Assembly (NCBI GenBank): GCA_021796015.1
Contig: JAJYOT010000022.1
Coordinates: 1-28,290 of the forward strand
Direction: 5' to 3'
DNA length: 28,290 nt
Source: a bacterium
GTDB taxonomy: Bacteria; Elusimicrobiota; Elusimicrobia; UBA1565; UBA9628
Below are positions 14,660 to 21,371 of the stretch, one piece after another (position 1 is the first letter of the stretch; each line of letters begins with the position of its first letter). Under the pieces are notes generated by a model, which was not told the origin of the DNA, did not search any database, and saw only the letters and a list, made by a program, of their open reading frames with translations. Both the position numbers and the translations under genes were made by a program.

Positions 14660-15328
14660 ATGGCCGTAAACGAAATCACAAAATTTCTATCCTCGATAGA
14701 CCCGTTTAAAACTCTCATTCCACAGGAATTATCGTCCTTGGTTTCAGTCTCCAAAATTAAGACCTTTAAAAAAGGCGATACCATTTATAATGAAGGCGAG
14801 CCTGCGGAAGGCGTCTGGGTGTTATATAAAGGAAGACTTCAAGTCTTTAAATTTACCTCGGACGGGAAATCTTTCGCGCTTGAGAGTTTGGCCCCCGGGG
14901 AGATTTTCGGCACCTTGTGCCGCTTGGGATCCAATAACAGAGCCTACCCTTGCACGGCTGTTTGCGCCGAGGAAAGTCAGGTGATTTTGATTCCGGAGAA
15001 AGTCTTTCTCGATTGTTATTCGCGAAACGGAGGGTTTGTTCGAGGACTTTGTTCTCTTTGCTCGGAACGCCTCAAGGATGTTCAAGGTCTTAGATGTTTG
15101 GGGCAAGAAGCCGTTCCCAAAAGGATCGCCTCTATTTTGACAAGGCTTTTTCAGGTTCATGGGTCGACGGTACCCTTTACTAAAAAAGAACTTTCCGAGC
15201 TTGTTGGGGCGACCCTGGAAACCACTTTCCGAACTTTAAAACAACTCGAGGACAAAGAAATTCTTTCCTCATCCCGCGGAAAAATCGTCATTCAGAAGCC
15301 GGAACTTCTCGTTGATCTGAGCCGCTAA
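14660..15328 (+). CDS. Crp/Fnr-family transcription regulator, cysteine-rich
   Basis: A 222-residue protein: a cNMP-binding-type beta-barrel sensor (about 15-115, with FKKGDTIYNEGEPAEGVWVLYKGRLQVF and LAPGEIFG), a long dimerisation helix, and a winged-helix DNA-binding domain (about 150-215, with FTKKELSELVGATLETTFRTLKQLED). The recognition helix keeps the Glu and Arg of the E-x-x-x-R pattern. It lacks the N-terminal Cys cluster of E. coli FNR but has seven Cys (87, 98, 102, 119, 131, 134, 146), including a CSLC pair in the dimer helix region, so redox, metal or haem sensing is possible. It lies directly upstream of the cytochrome operon, whose promoter carries a 6-2-6 palindrome at the activator position, and is the obvious candidate to control it. 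Confidence 0.88.
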   Translation: MAVNEITKFLSSIDPFKTLIPQELSSLVSVSKIKTFKKGDTIYNEGEPAEGVWVLYKGRLQVFKFTSDGKSFALESLAPGEIFGTLCRLGSNNRAYPCTAVCAEESQVILIPEKVFLDCYSRNGGFVRGLCSLCSERLKDVQGLRCLGQEAVPKRIASILTRLFQVHGSTVPFTKKELSELVGATLETTFRTLKQLEDKEILSSSRGKIVIQKPELLVDLSR

Positions 15329-15358
15329 AACTTCTTCCCAAAATTTATTTTTAAAAAT

Positions 15359-15372
15359 ATGACCCAGGTCAT
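15359..15372 (+). promoter_or_regulatory. probable Crp/Fnr-type operator (ATGACC-CA-GGTCAT)
   Basis: A perfect 6-2-6 inverted repeat is centred at 15365.5. If transcription starts at 15407, the centre is at -41.5, the position used by Crp/Fnr proteins to activate class II promoters. The layout resembles the TTGACC-N2-GGTCAA sites known for HcpR-type regulators. The adjacent gene encodes such a regulator. Confidence 0.7.
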
Positions 15373-15395
15373 GGAACTGGATCATCCTTGAGCGC

Positions 15396-15401
15396 TATAC
15401 T
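15396..15401 (+). promoter_or_regulatory. -10 box of the cytochrome / radical SAM operon, leaderless geometry
   Basis: TATACT lies six bases before the ATG at 15408. No -35 consensus or ribosome site is seen, as expected for an activator-dependent promoter giving a leaderless mRNA. Confidence 0.6.
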
Positions 15402-15407
15402 AACTCT

Positions 15408-15857
15408 ATGGAAAGCGGAATCGCCGTAGAAAAGATGGGGCAACGCGGCAACGGTTATAAGATACTTCCTTCCTGGAAACGCCCCAGCGGAAAAGTTTTG
15501 AGCGCGATGGACGCTTGGATTCCCGGACTGGCCCCCAGCTATGTTTTACGCAAACGCCTAACCCTCGGACTTCTGACCCAAAAAGAATTTCAAGCGGCTT
15601 ATGAAAAAGAGCTCCGCTCAAGCTACGCTCTTAACTTAATGAAACCCTTAGCTCTTCTCTCCTTGCGCCGAAAACTAGTTTTGCTCTGTGATTGCAATTC
15701 TAAAGTCCTTTCAACTTCAGGGTGTCCTTCTTACGTATTGGCCAAGGTCTTATCTTCTCTCCGAAAAAAAAGAGATTTCTCTCTACAAAACTTATTTCCG
15801 ATTGAGAAGGTAAGTCATTTTGTTGCGATAGACGATATAGTCAAGGCTCCTCAATGA
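15408..15857 (+). CDS. DUF488-like protein
   Basis: A 149-residue soluble protein. The middle and end (KEFQAAYEKELRSSYALNLMKPLALLSLRRKLVLLCDC... CPSYVLAKVLSSL) match the pattern of DUF488 proteins, in which a short helix block precedes a beta strand ending in Cys-x-Cys and a later Cys/His-containing helix. The biochemical function of that family is not established to my knowledge. It is first in the operon, starts without a ribosome site directly after the -10 box, and its TGA overlaps the ATG of the CBS-domain gene (ATGA), so the two are probably translationally coupled. Confidence 0.55.
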   Translation: MESGIAVEKMGQRGNGYKILPSWKRPSGKVLSAMDAWIPGLAPSYVLRKRLTLGLLTQKEFQAAYEKELRSSYALNLMKPLALLSLRRKLVLLCDCNSKVLSTSGCPSYVLAKVLSSLRKKRDFSLQNLFPIEKVSHFVAIDDIVKAPQ

Positions 15858-16393
15858 AACAAACCCGAAAAGACGATTTTCAACTTCATGCGGAAGACGT
15901 TATGGTTTCCCCTGTGATTACGATTTCTTCAAAAGATACCATGCAGCGCGCCGCTTCCGTTTTTCTGGATAAAAACATCAGCGGGGCCCCGGTTTTAAAC
16001 GGCGGCGCTTTCCCTGTCGGGGTTCTGACCAAAACCGACATCACTCATTACGAGCGCGATCATGTTGCCTGTTTCTCTGGCGGAGAAGACCGCGGAGCCT
16101 TAAGAACTCTCGGGGCTCTTGAGACTATCGCCCAAGGCGTTGGGTTTCATACGGAGAGTGAAGAAGACAAGGTGACGGAATGGATGACCCCCAAGCTTTT
16201 TTCCGTTAAAAAGGAAACTCCTCTCCGCGAGATTGTTAAAGAAATGCTTAAAAAGCGCATTCACCGCGTTTTTGTAACGGAAAAAAATGAAGTTGTGGGC
16301 GTCATTACCGCCTTTGACCTTATCAGGGTGCTAGATAAAACGCTAGAATTTAAAAGCGGGACACTTGGGAAAACCCAGGTCCGCAAAAAATAA
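15854..16393 (+). CDS. tandem CBS-domain protein
   Basis: A 179-residue protein made of two CBS motifs: HAEDVMVSPVITISSKDTMQRAASVFLDKNISGAPVLNG...GVLTKTDI (about 10-65) and VTEWMTPKLFSVKKETPLREIVKEMLKKRIHRVFVTEKNEVVGVITAFDLI (about 105-160). A pair of CBS domains binds adenosine nucleotides (AMP, ATP, SAM) and senses energy state. No effector domain is attached, so it would act on a partner. The operon placement between DUF488 and the cytochrome genes suggests control of, or response to, the electron-transfer function, but the partner is unknown. Confidence 0.85.
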   Translation: MKQTRKDDFQLHAEDVMVSPVITISSKDTMQRAASVFLDKNISGAPVLNGGAFPVGVLTKTDITHYERDHVACFSGGEDRGALRTLGALETIAQGVGFHTESEEDKVTEWMTPKLFSVKKETPLREIVKEMLKKRIHRVFVTEKNEVVGVITAFDLIRVLDKTLEFKSGTLGKTQVRKK

Positions 16394-16408
16394 AAGGAGA
16401 TGAGATCA

Positions 16409-17845
16409 ATGACAGATGGAAGTGATGGGAACTTCAAGGCGTCTATTAATATCGGCCGAAAAATAGGGATTTCCGCTTTAATTTTGGCCTTTTTATGGCT
16501 TTTGCCGCCCTACTTCCATAGTCTAAGACATTTGTGTCCGGTCAGGCCCGACGGAATCAATCAAGCCTCGGCTCTTCCGGCCTTCGCGCGTAAATATCAC
16601 ATGAGCTGTTCTCAGTGTCACGCTGATTATCCTACCTTAAATGCTTACGGCCGACAGTTTAAAATGAACGGTTACGTGAGAACCCGCGGTTCAACCGACG
16701 GAGTCCTCCAAAGTCAAAATCAAGAGCTTTGGACGGAGGCCACCATGCCTTGGGCCGTCATTGTGCGCTCAAGGCCCTTGGATACCGGACATGGAACCGC
16801 AACCACAGGGACGCAAATGGGCGGCACGGGTCCTCTTAATGGGCCGGAGTTTCAACCCATTAATGATATTGATATGTTTATCGCCGGCGGAGACGCCGCC
16901 AAGCACGTTTCTTATTTTGGAGAAATGGACGCTAATCAAGCAGCGGGTTTTAATCCCAGCATGGGAGATTTGAGGTTCGGTTATCACCCGTCCCTTCTTT
17001 ACAACGTCGTCATGATGCGCCGCGGGTTCTTTGTCGATGATCCTTATCAGACGATTACCTCGGCCGAAAGCCCCACCATCGCCAACCGTTCGACGGACTT
17101 CTTGATGGAAGGGCAAGCTTACCTCTCTGGCTTTCCCACTAACACCCAAACCCAGACGGGGGAAATCTACGGGCAGGTTCATATTTCCAGCACCAGTTCT
17201 TCTTTTGTCTATTATTCTCTTGGTTATTCCAAAGATCCTTCATCCAACAATACCGGTCAAGGCGGCGCGGGAAATGGCTATGCGCGTTTCGCTTATGATA
17301 CGGGAAATGGTTTGATGGTTGGAACCTTCGGACAGTGGGGCCAATCCGGTGGAATTACTGATGCCGGCGCTCCGGGGTCGACCGGAAATTTACCAGGCGG
17401 CGGAACAACTCCGATCGCCAACCATTACGTCCAGAACGTTCGCGGAGGCTTTGACGTGCTATGGGAACATGATGATTTTTACGCTCGAGCGGTTTATGCC
17501 TACGCTCATGACTCGGACATGACGATGGGCGCGGCGGAAAGCGATCAGGCCGCTTACGCGGAAATCTTTTACACCTACAAACGGGATTACCATGACTACG
17601 CTTTCTTGGTTCCCCTCTTAAGAGAAAACTGGATGACTTTGTGGAATGGGACCGAACGCTTTAACTATGTGACGGCTCAAGTTGCTCACTATTTCGCGCC
17701 GAACTTCAAGGGGTTTCTTGAATATACGGTGGACACCAACCGCTTTGGTGGCGGCGGAACGGGTAATTACGGCGGCGTCTCGGACATTGCTGCCTTATTG
17801 CCGATGGGCAATCGCTTAAGCCTTCAGTTTGAAGTCGGATTTTGA
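16409..17845 (+). CDS. Cyc2-like outer-membrane protein: monohaem cytochrome c fused to a porin-type barrel
   Basis: A 478-residue protein with an N-terminal hydrophobic export segment (about 15-34), a single haem c site CSQCH (67-71) inside LPAFARKYHMSCSQCHADYP, then LNAYGRQFKMNGY. This arrangement, with PAFAR before the haem and GRxFKxNGY after it, is the N-terminal signature of Cyc2-type fused cytochrome-porins, which carry electrons across the outer membrane during iron oxidation in known cases. The remaining 390 residues are rich in alternating aromatic and polar strands with Gly/Asn/Thr loops, no long hydrophobic helix and a C-terminal Phe, fitting a beta-barrel. The start ATG at 16409 is set nine bases after AAGGAG; an in-frame ATG at 16400 abuts that site and is unlikely. 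Substrate and electron direction are not deducible. Confidence 0.75.
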   Translation: MTDGSDGNFKASINIGRKIGISALILAFLWLLPPYFHSLRHLCPVRPDGINQASALPAFARKYHMSCSQCHADYPTLNAYGRQFKMNGYVRTRGSTDGVLQSQNQELWTEATMPWAVIVRSRPLDTGHGTATTGTQMGGTGPLNGPEFQPINDIDMFIAGGDAAKHVSYFGEMDANQAAGFNPSMGDLRFGYHPSLLYNVVMMRRGFFVDDPYQTITSAESPTIANRSTDFLMEGQAYLSGFPTNTQTQTGEIYGQVHISSTSSSFVYYSLGYSKDPSSNNTGQGGAGNGYARFAYDTGNGLMVGTFGQWGQSGGITDAGAPGSTGNLPGGGTTPIANHYVQNVRGGFDVLWEHDDFYARAVYAYAHDSDMTMGAAESDQAAYAEIFYTYKRDYHDYAFLVPLLRENWMTLWNGTERFNYVTAQVAHYFAPNFKGFLEYTVDTNRFGGGGTGNYGGVSDIAALLPMGNRLSLQFEVGF

Positions 17846-17875
17846 TGGAACAAATAAACAAGAGAGGAAATTAAC

Positions 17876-18481
17876 ATGAAGCTAAAGAAAGTTGTGCTTA
17901 CCATCGTTGGAGCCGTCGCCATGAATTCGGCTCTTTTCTCAATGGGATACTCAGCGGATCAGTCCGGGGGCGTGTACCCGAATGATTTCGGGGCGACCTC
18001 AATTGACGTCTCTCAGTATCCGCCCAAAATGAAAATGTATTATCACTTGTTTCTCAACAAGTGCTCGGCTTGCCACACCATCGCGCGTCCGATAAACTCT
18101 CAATTCGTGGAGTTAAGCGCCGCGGAACAAGCGGTGGAGAAAAAAACCGACCCGGAAATCTTCAAAAATCCCAAGGTTTGGCAAATCGGCCAAAAAGTCT
18201 GGAGCCGATATGTCCACAAGATGATGTCCAAACCCGGGGCCAATATTCGGCCGGCCGAAGGCAAAAGAATTTTTGAATTCTTGGTTTACGATTCAAAAGT
18301 TCGCAAAATCGGGAAAAATGCCGAGGCCTGGGAAGCGAACCGCGAAAAGCTTTTAAAGAGCTTTAAGCAAAATTACCCGAAAGACTATGCGCGCATTTTT
18401 GGCGGGGCGTCTTCCACAAAGAAAACCGCTTCCGGAGGGGCTTCATCAACCCCGGCTTCCGCACCAGCCCAACATTCTTAA
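17876..18481 (+). CDS. periplasmic monohaem c-type cytochrome
   Basis: A 201-residue protein with a signal peptide (cleavage near residue 26, after GYSA) and one haem c motif CSACH (63-67) in YYHLFLNKCSACHTIARPINS. The block WSRYVHKMMSKPGANIRPAEGKRIFEFLVYDS (109-140) supplies Met116/117 as likely distal ligand. This pattern is common in small class I cytochromes of anaerobic and metal-cycling bacteria. The C-terminal 40 residues are a Lys/Ala/Ser/Pro-rich low-complexity tail. It starts 30 bases after the Cyc2-like gene with a ribosome site AGAGG. The natural reading is a periplasmic electron carrier working with the outer-membrane cytochrome. Confidence 0.88.
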   Translation: MKLKKVVLTIVGAVAMNSALFSMGYSADQSGGVYPNDFGATSIDVSQYPPKMKMYYHLFLNKCSACHTIARPINSQFVELSAAEQAVEKKTDPEIFKNPKVWQIGQKVWSRYVHKMMSKPGANIRPAEGKRIFEFLVYDSKVRKIGKNAEAWEANREKLLKSFKQNYPKDYARIFGGASSTKKTASGGASSTPASAPAQHS

Positions 18482-18499
18482 TTACCCTGGAGCATAACC

Positions 18500-19528
18500 A
18501 TGAACCCGCCTCTTGGACATTCCTTGAGGCGGGTTTATTGGGAAGCGACGGCAGGGTGCAATCTCCGTTGCATTCACTGCCGCCGCACCGACGTTCTGAC
18601 CAAGGGCTCTCCTGATGAGATGACGACTCAAGAGGCGAAATCTTTTATTGATCAACTCGCCGACCTGGGGCGGCCCGTCCTTATTTTTTCTGGCGGAGAA
18701 CCGCTTTTTAGAAAAGACATTTTCGAACTCATCGCCTATGCAAAAGAAAAGGGGCTTCCCTCGGGCCTTGCGACCAATGGAACGCTGGTCACTGATAAAA
18801 TCGCGGAGCGTTTGGCCGAGGCCGGGGTTTACTACGCCTCGATTTCGCTTGACGGATCTTTAGCGGAAACCCATGACGCCTTTAGAGGCGCGGGAAATTT
18901 CGCCAAGGCTTTAAAAGGGTTCTTGGCGCTTAAAAACGCGGGGATAAAAGTTCAGATTAATTTTACGGTCACCAAAAAGAATGTTTCCGAGGTGGAATCC
19001 ATTTATCACCTTTCAAAAGAATTAGGCGCTTTTGCGCTCTATCTTTTTCTTTTGGTTCCGGTCGGTTGCGGGGTTGAGATTGCCGATTCCGATATGTTGA
19101 GTTCCAATGAAGTCGAGGATTGGCTTCATTGGGTCGCGAAAAAAGACAACGAAGGCAATCTCCCTCTTAAGGCGATATGCGCCCCCCATTATTATCGTAT
19201 TGAGGATGATCCCGCGCAAGAGCGAAAAGGGTGCCTGGCCGGAATTCATATGTGTTTTGTTTCCCATAAAGGAGACGTTTTCCCTTGCGGATATCTTCCT
19301 CTTTCATCCGGAAATGTGAAAGAAACTCCGCTTAAAAAAATCTGGAATGAATCTAAACTCTTTGACCAACTTCGCAAGCCTGATCTTCTTGAGGGGCGTT
19401 GCGGGATCTGCGATTTTAAAAACATCTGCGGAGGATGTCGCGCCCGCGCTTATTTCGCCTACAAGAATGTTCTCGCCCAAGAACCTGCTTGCGCCTATGA
19501 CCGCAACCATGACCCAGCCACTGTCTGA
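18500..19528 (+). CDS. radical SAM/SPASM protein, AhbD/NirJ-like (haem-related)
   Basis: A 342-residue protein. The radical SAM cluster motif is CNLRCIHC (Cys20, 24, 27) in VYWEATAGCNLRCIHCRRTD, with SGGEP following. The C-terminal half has SPASM-type Cys, including CLAGIHMC, FPCG and CGICDFKNICGGCRARAY, ending EPACAYD. The WE.TxxCNLxCxHCR start and the CGGCRARAY...P.CAYD end are the hallmarks I associate with the AhbC/AhbD/NirJ group, which decarboxylate or modify sirohaem- and coprohaem-derived intermediates to haem b or haem d1. Location right behind two cytochrome genes supports a haem-related role. AhbD (coprohaem to haem b) is the closest match in memory, but peptide-modifying SPASM enzymes cannot be excluded. 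No other haem synthesis gene is in the window. Confidence 0.7.
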   Translation: MNPPLGHSLRRVYWEATAGCNLRCIHCRRTDVLTKGSPDEMTTQEAKSFIDQLADLGRPVLIFSGGEPLFRKDIFELIAYAKEKGLPSGLATNGTLVTDKIAERLAEAGVYYASISLDGSLAETHDAFRGAGNFAKALKGFLALKNAGIKVQINFTVTKKNVSEVESIYHLSKELGAFALYLFLLVPVGCGVEIADSDMLSSNEVEDWLHWVAKKDNEGNLPLKAICAPHYYRIEDDPAQERKGCLAGIHMCFVSHKGDVFPCGYLPLSSGNVKETPLKKIWNESKLFDQLRKPDLLEGRCGICDFKNICGGCRARAYFAYKNVLAQEPACAYDRNHDPATV

Positions 19529-20468
19529 AACCTTTGAGAGCTATGCCTTGGGGCTTCTTCGCAAGGAGTCTTTGCCTTCAGAACTTCATGCCGAAATGGC
19601 GGAGCGCCGAAAAGACAAGTTTTTGCGCCTCCTTAAAGCCCATGGAATCAAGGGGTGGCCGGAACGGGGAACCTTTTATACGCGTCAATTATCCGATGGA
19701 TGCAAACCCTGCTTGTCTGGAGAAGCAAGCCATTTAAGCCTCACCACTCTCTGTAATCGCGACTGTTTTTTCTGCTTTAATCCCAAACCTCGCAAGGATG
19801 TTTTAAGCGTTCATGGCCGAAGCGTTGACTCATTAGATGAGGCCATTCTCACCCTAAAAAGCCTCGGCATTAAAAGCGTGGGAATCGGCGGCGGTGAACC
19901 GCTTCTTTTTCCCAAACGAGTTTTTGAAGTTATTGCGACTTTAAAGAAAAATCTGGGTTCTGAGCTTTGGATTGATCTCTATACGAATGCCGATCGCTTG
20001 ACTCTTCCCATTCTTAAGGAACTGAAAGCCGCCGGGGTTTCTGGGCTTAGAATTGATTTGGCCGCTCGTAAATATGATGCCGAGCCCGTGAGACTGGCGC
20101 GGGAAGTTTTTAACGATGTCGAAATTGAGATGCCGGCGATTCCTGAGGATAAAAAAATCGTGCGCGATCTCATGCCCTACCTTGATGAATTGGGAGTCAA
20201 ACAGCTTATTTTGCATGAGCTGTTCGCGAGCGCGGCCAATATTGATTCGCTCAAAAAACGCGGTTACCGCGCCTCTTCAAGCGGATCTCCCGATTTTAGG
20301 CTCACCTGGTCTCCGGTCGCTCAAAGCGAGGAGACTGTTTACGGACATCTTCTTTACGCCTTGATTCATAAGTTTAAGATGTCGGTTTATTATTGTTCTT
20401 GCCGGACGCAAGACTTAATTGCCGAGAACGCGCTTAAGAGACAAAAGTTAGGGACAGTCCCTAAATAA
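19509..20468 (+). CDS. radical SAM protein, COG2108-like (related to pyruvate formate-lyase activase)
   Basis: A 319-residue protein with a Cys pair (GCKPC, 65-68) before the cluster motif CNRDCFFC (Cys82, 86, 89). Later blocks (IGIKSVGIGGGEPLL, LWIDLYTNADRL, EIEMPAIPEDK, LILHELFASAANIDSLKKRGYRASSSGSPDF and KMSVYYCSCRTQD) follow the order seen in the COG2108 group, mostly archaeal proteins of unknown function. The frame is open from 19347 inside the previous gene; I chose ATG at 19509 (20-base overlap), and ATG at 19497 is possible. The last residues (LGTVPK) and the stop are encoded by a palindromic repeat copy, so the original C-terminus probably ended near ALKRQK. Confidence 0.7.
   Translation: MTQPLSETFESYALGLLRKESLPSELHAEMAERRKDKFLRLLKAHGIKGWPERGTFYTRQLSDGCKPCLSGEASHLSLTTLCNRDCFFCFNPKPRKDVLSVHGRSVDSLDEAILTLKSLGIKSVGIGGGEPLLFPKRVFEVIATLKKNLGSELWIDLYTNADRLTLPILKELKAAGVSGLRIDLAARKYDAEPVRLAREVFNDVEIEMPAIPEDKKIVRDLMPYLDELGVKQLILHELFASAANIDSLKKRGYRASSSGSPDFRLTWSPVAQSEETVYGHLLYALIHKFKMSVYYCSCRTQDLIAENALKRQKLGTVPK
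20448..20464. repeat. GGGAC-GTCCC palindromic repeat, copy 2 (inside gene end)
   Basis: TTAGGGAC-A-GTCCCTAA is a perfect 8-1-8 inverted repeat followed by ATAATT. It shares TTAGGGACAGTCCC and an A/T flank with the copy at 6688-6710. Here it supplies the last sense codons and leads into the stop of the COG2108-like gene. Confidence 0.55.
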
Positions 20469-20471
20469 TTC

Positions 20472-21371
20472 ATGTCCGAGAGAGTCGATCTTAAACTCGG
20501 TTTTGCTTGTAATAATCGCTGTCATTTTTGCGTTCAGGGAGACAAACGGAGCAAGTTCGGGCCTAAAACCTCGGAACAAATCGTCAAAAGCCTTGAAGAG
20601 GGCCGTTTAAACGGCGCGACAAGCTTGGTTTTGACCGGTGGGGAGCCGACGGTCCATAAAAATCTTTTGGATACGATTCGCCTGGCTAGAAAGCTGGGAT
20701 ATGAGACCATTCAAATACAGTCAAACGGTCGGCGTTTTTTCTATGAGGATTTCTGCCGTGAATTAATTGATGCTGGAGCCAATGAGTTTTCCCCCGCTCT
20801 TCATGGTTCAAAACCTGAGATTCACGATGAACTGACCCGCGTTCCCGGGGCTTTTGTCCAAGTCGTCACCGGAATTAGAAATTTAAGGAAATTAGGCCAG
20901 CGAATTTTGACGAATACGGTCATCACCGAGCGCAATTACCAGGATCTCCCCCAGTTGGCGAAACTTCTTGTTTCTCTGGGAGTCAATCAATATCAATTCG
21001 CTTTTGTTCATATTCTGGGCGAAGCCGATAAAAACAAAAATAAAATCGTGCCGAAAAAATCTAAAATTATGCCCTTTGTTTTTCAAGGTCTTGAGGTGGG
21101 AATTAAAACCGGGGTTTCCTGCATGACGGAAGCCATTCCCTATTGTTTGATGAAGGGCTATGAAAAATACGTGGCCGAACAAATCATTCCCCATACCGCC
21201 GTTTATGATGCCGAGGCGGTCATCGCTGATTACACGGCTTATCGTCATGATGAAGGAAAATCTAAGACTCAAAAATGTCGCAATTGTCGTTATGACCTTG
21301 TCTGCGAAGGCCCCTGGAAGGAATATCCGGCCCTTTTCGGCTGGGATGAGTTTATCCCGGTGAGAAATTAA
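20472..21371 (+). CDS. radical SAM protein of unknown function
   Basis: A 299-residue enzyme with cluster motif CNNRCHFC (Cys13, 17, 20) in LKLGFACNNRCHFCVQGDKRSKFG, then LVLTGGEPTVHK, IQSNGRRF, SPALHGSKPEIHDELTRVPGAF and TNTVIT. The C-terminus carries KCRNCRYDLVCEGPWKEYP...GWDEF, with three Cys that could bind a second cluster, though fewer than in a full SPASM domain. I do not know its substrate. It starts three bases after the previous gene, and its TAA shares an A with the ATG of the CopD-like gene (TAATG), so the three are tightly coupled. Three consecutive but different radical SAM proteins suggest a multi-step modification pathway tied to the cytochromes. Confidence 0.75.
   Translation: MSERVDLKLGFACNNRCHFCVQGDKRSKFGPKTSEQIVKSLEEGRLNGATSLVLTGGEPTVHKNLLDTIRLARKLGYETIQIQSNGRRFFYEDFCRELIDAGANEFSPALHGSKPEIHDELTRVPGAFVQVVTGIRNLRKLGQRILTNTVITERNYQDLPQLAKLLVSLGVNQYQFAFVHILGEADKNKNKIVPKKSKIMPFVFQGLEVGIKTGVSCMTEAIPYCLMKGYEKYVAEQIIPHTAVYDAEAVIADYTAYRHDEGKSKTQKCRNCRYDLVCEGPWKEYPALFGWDEFIPVRN

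Noticed and set aside
19347..19508. Upstream extension of the COG2108-like radical SAM protein
   Set aside because: It lies wholly in the 3' end of the preceding gene and carries no conserved residues.
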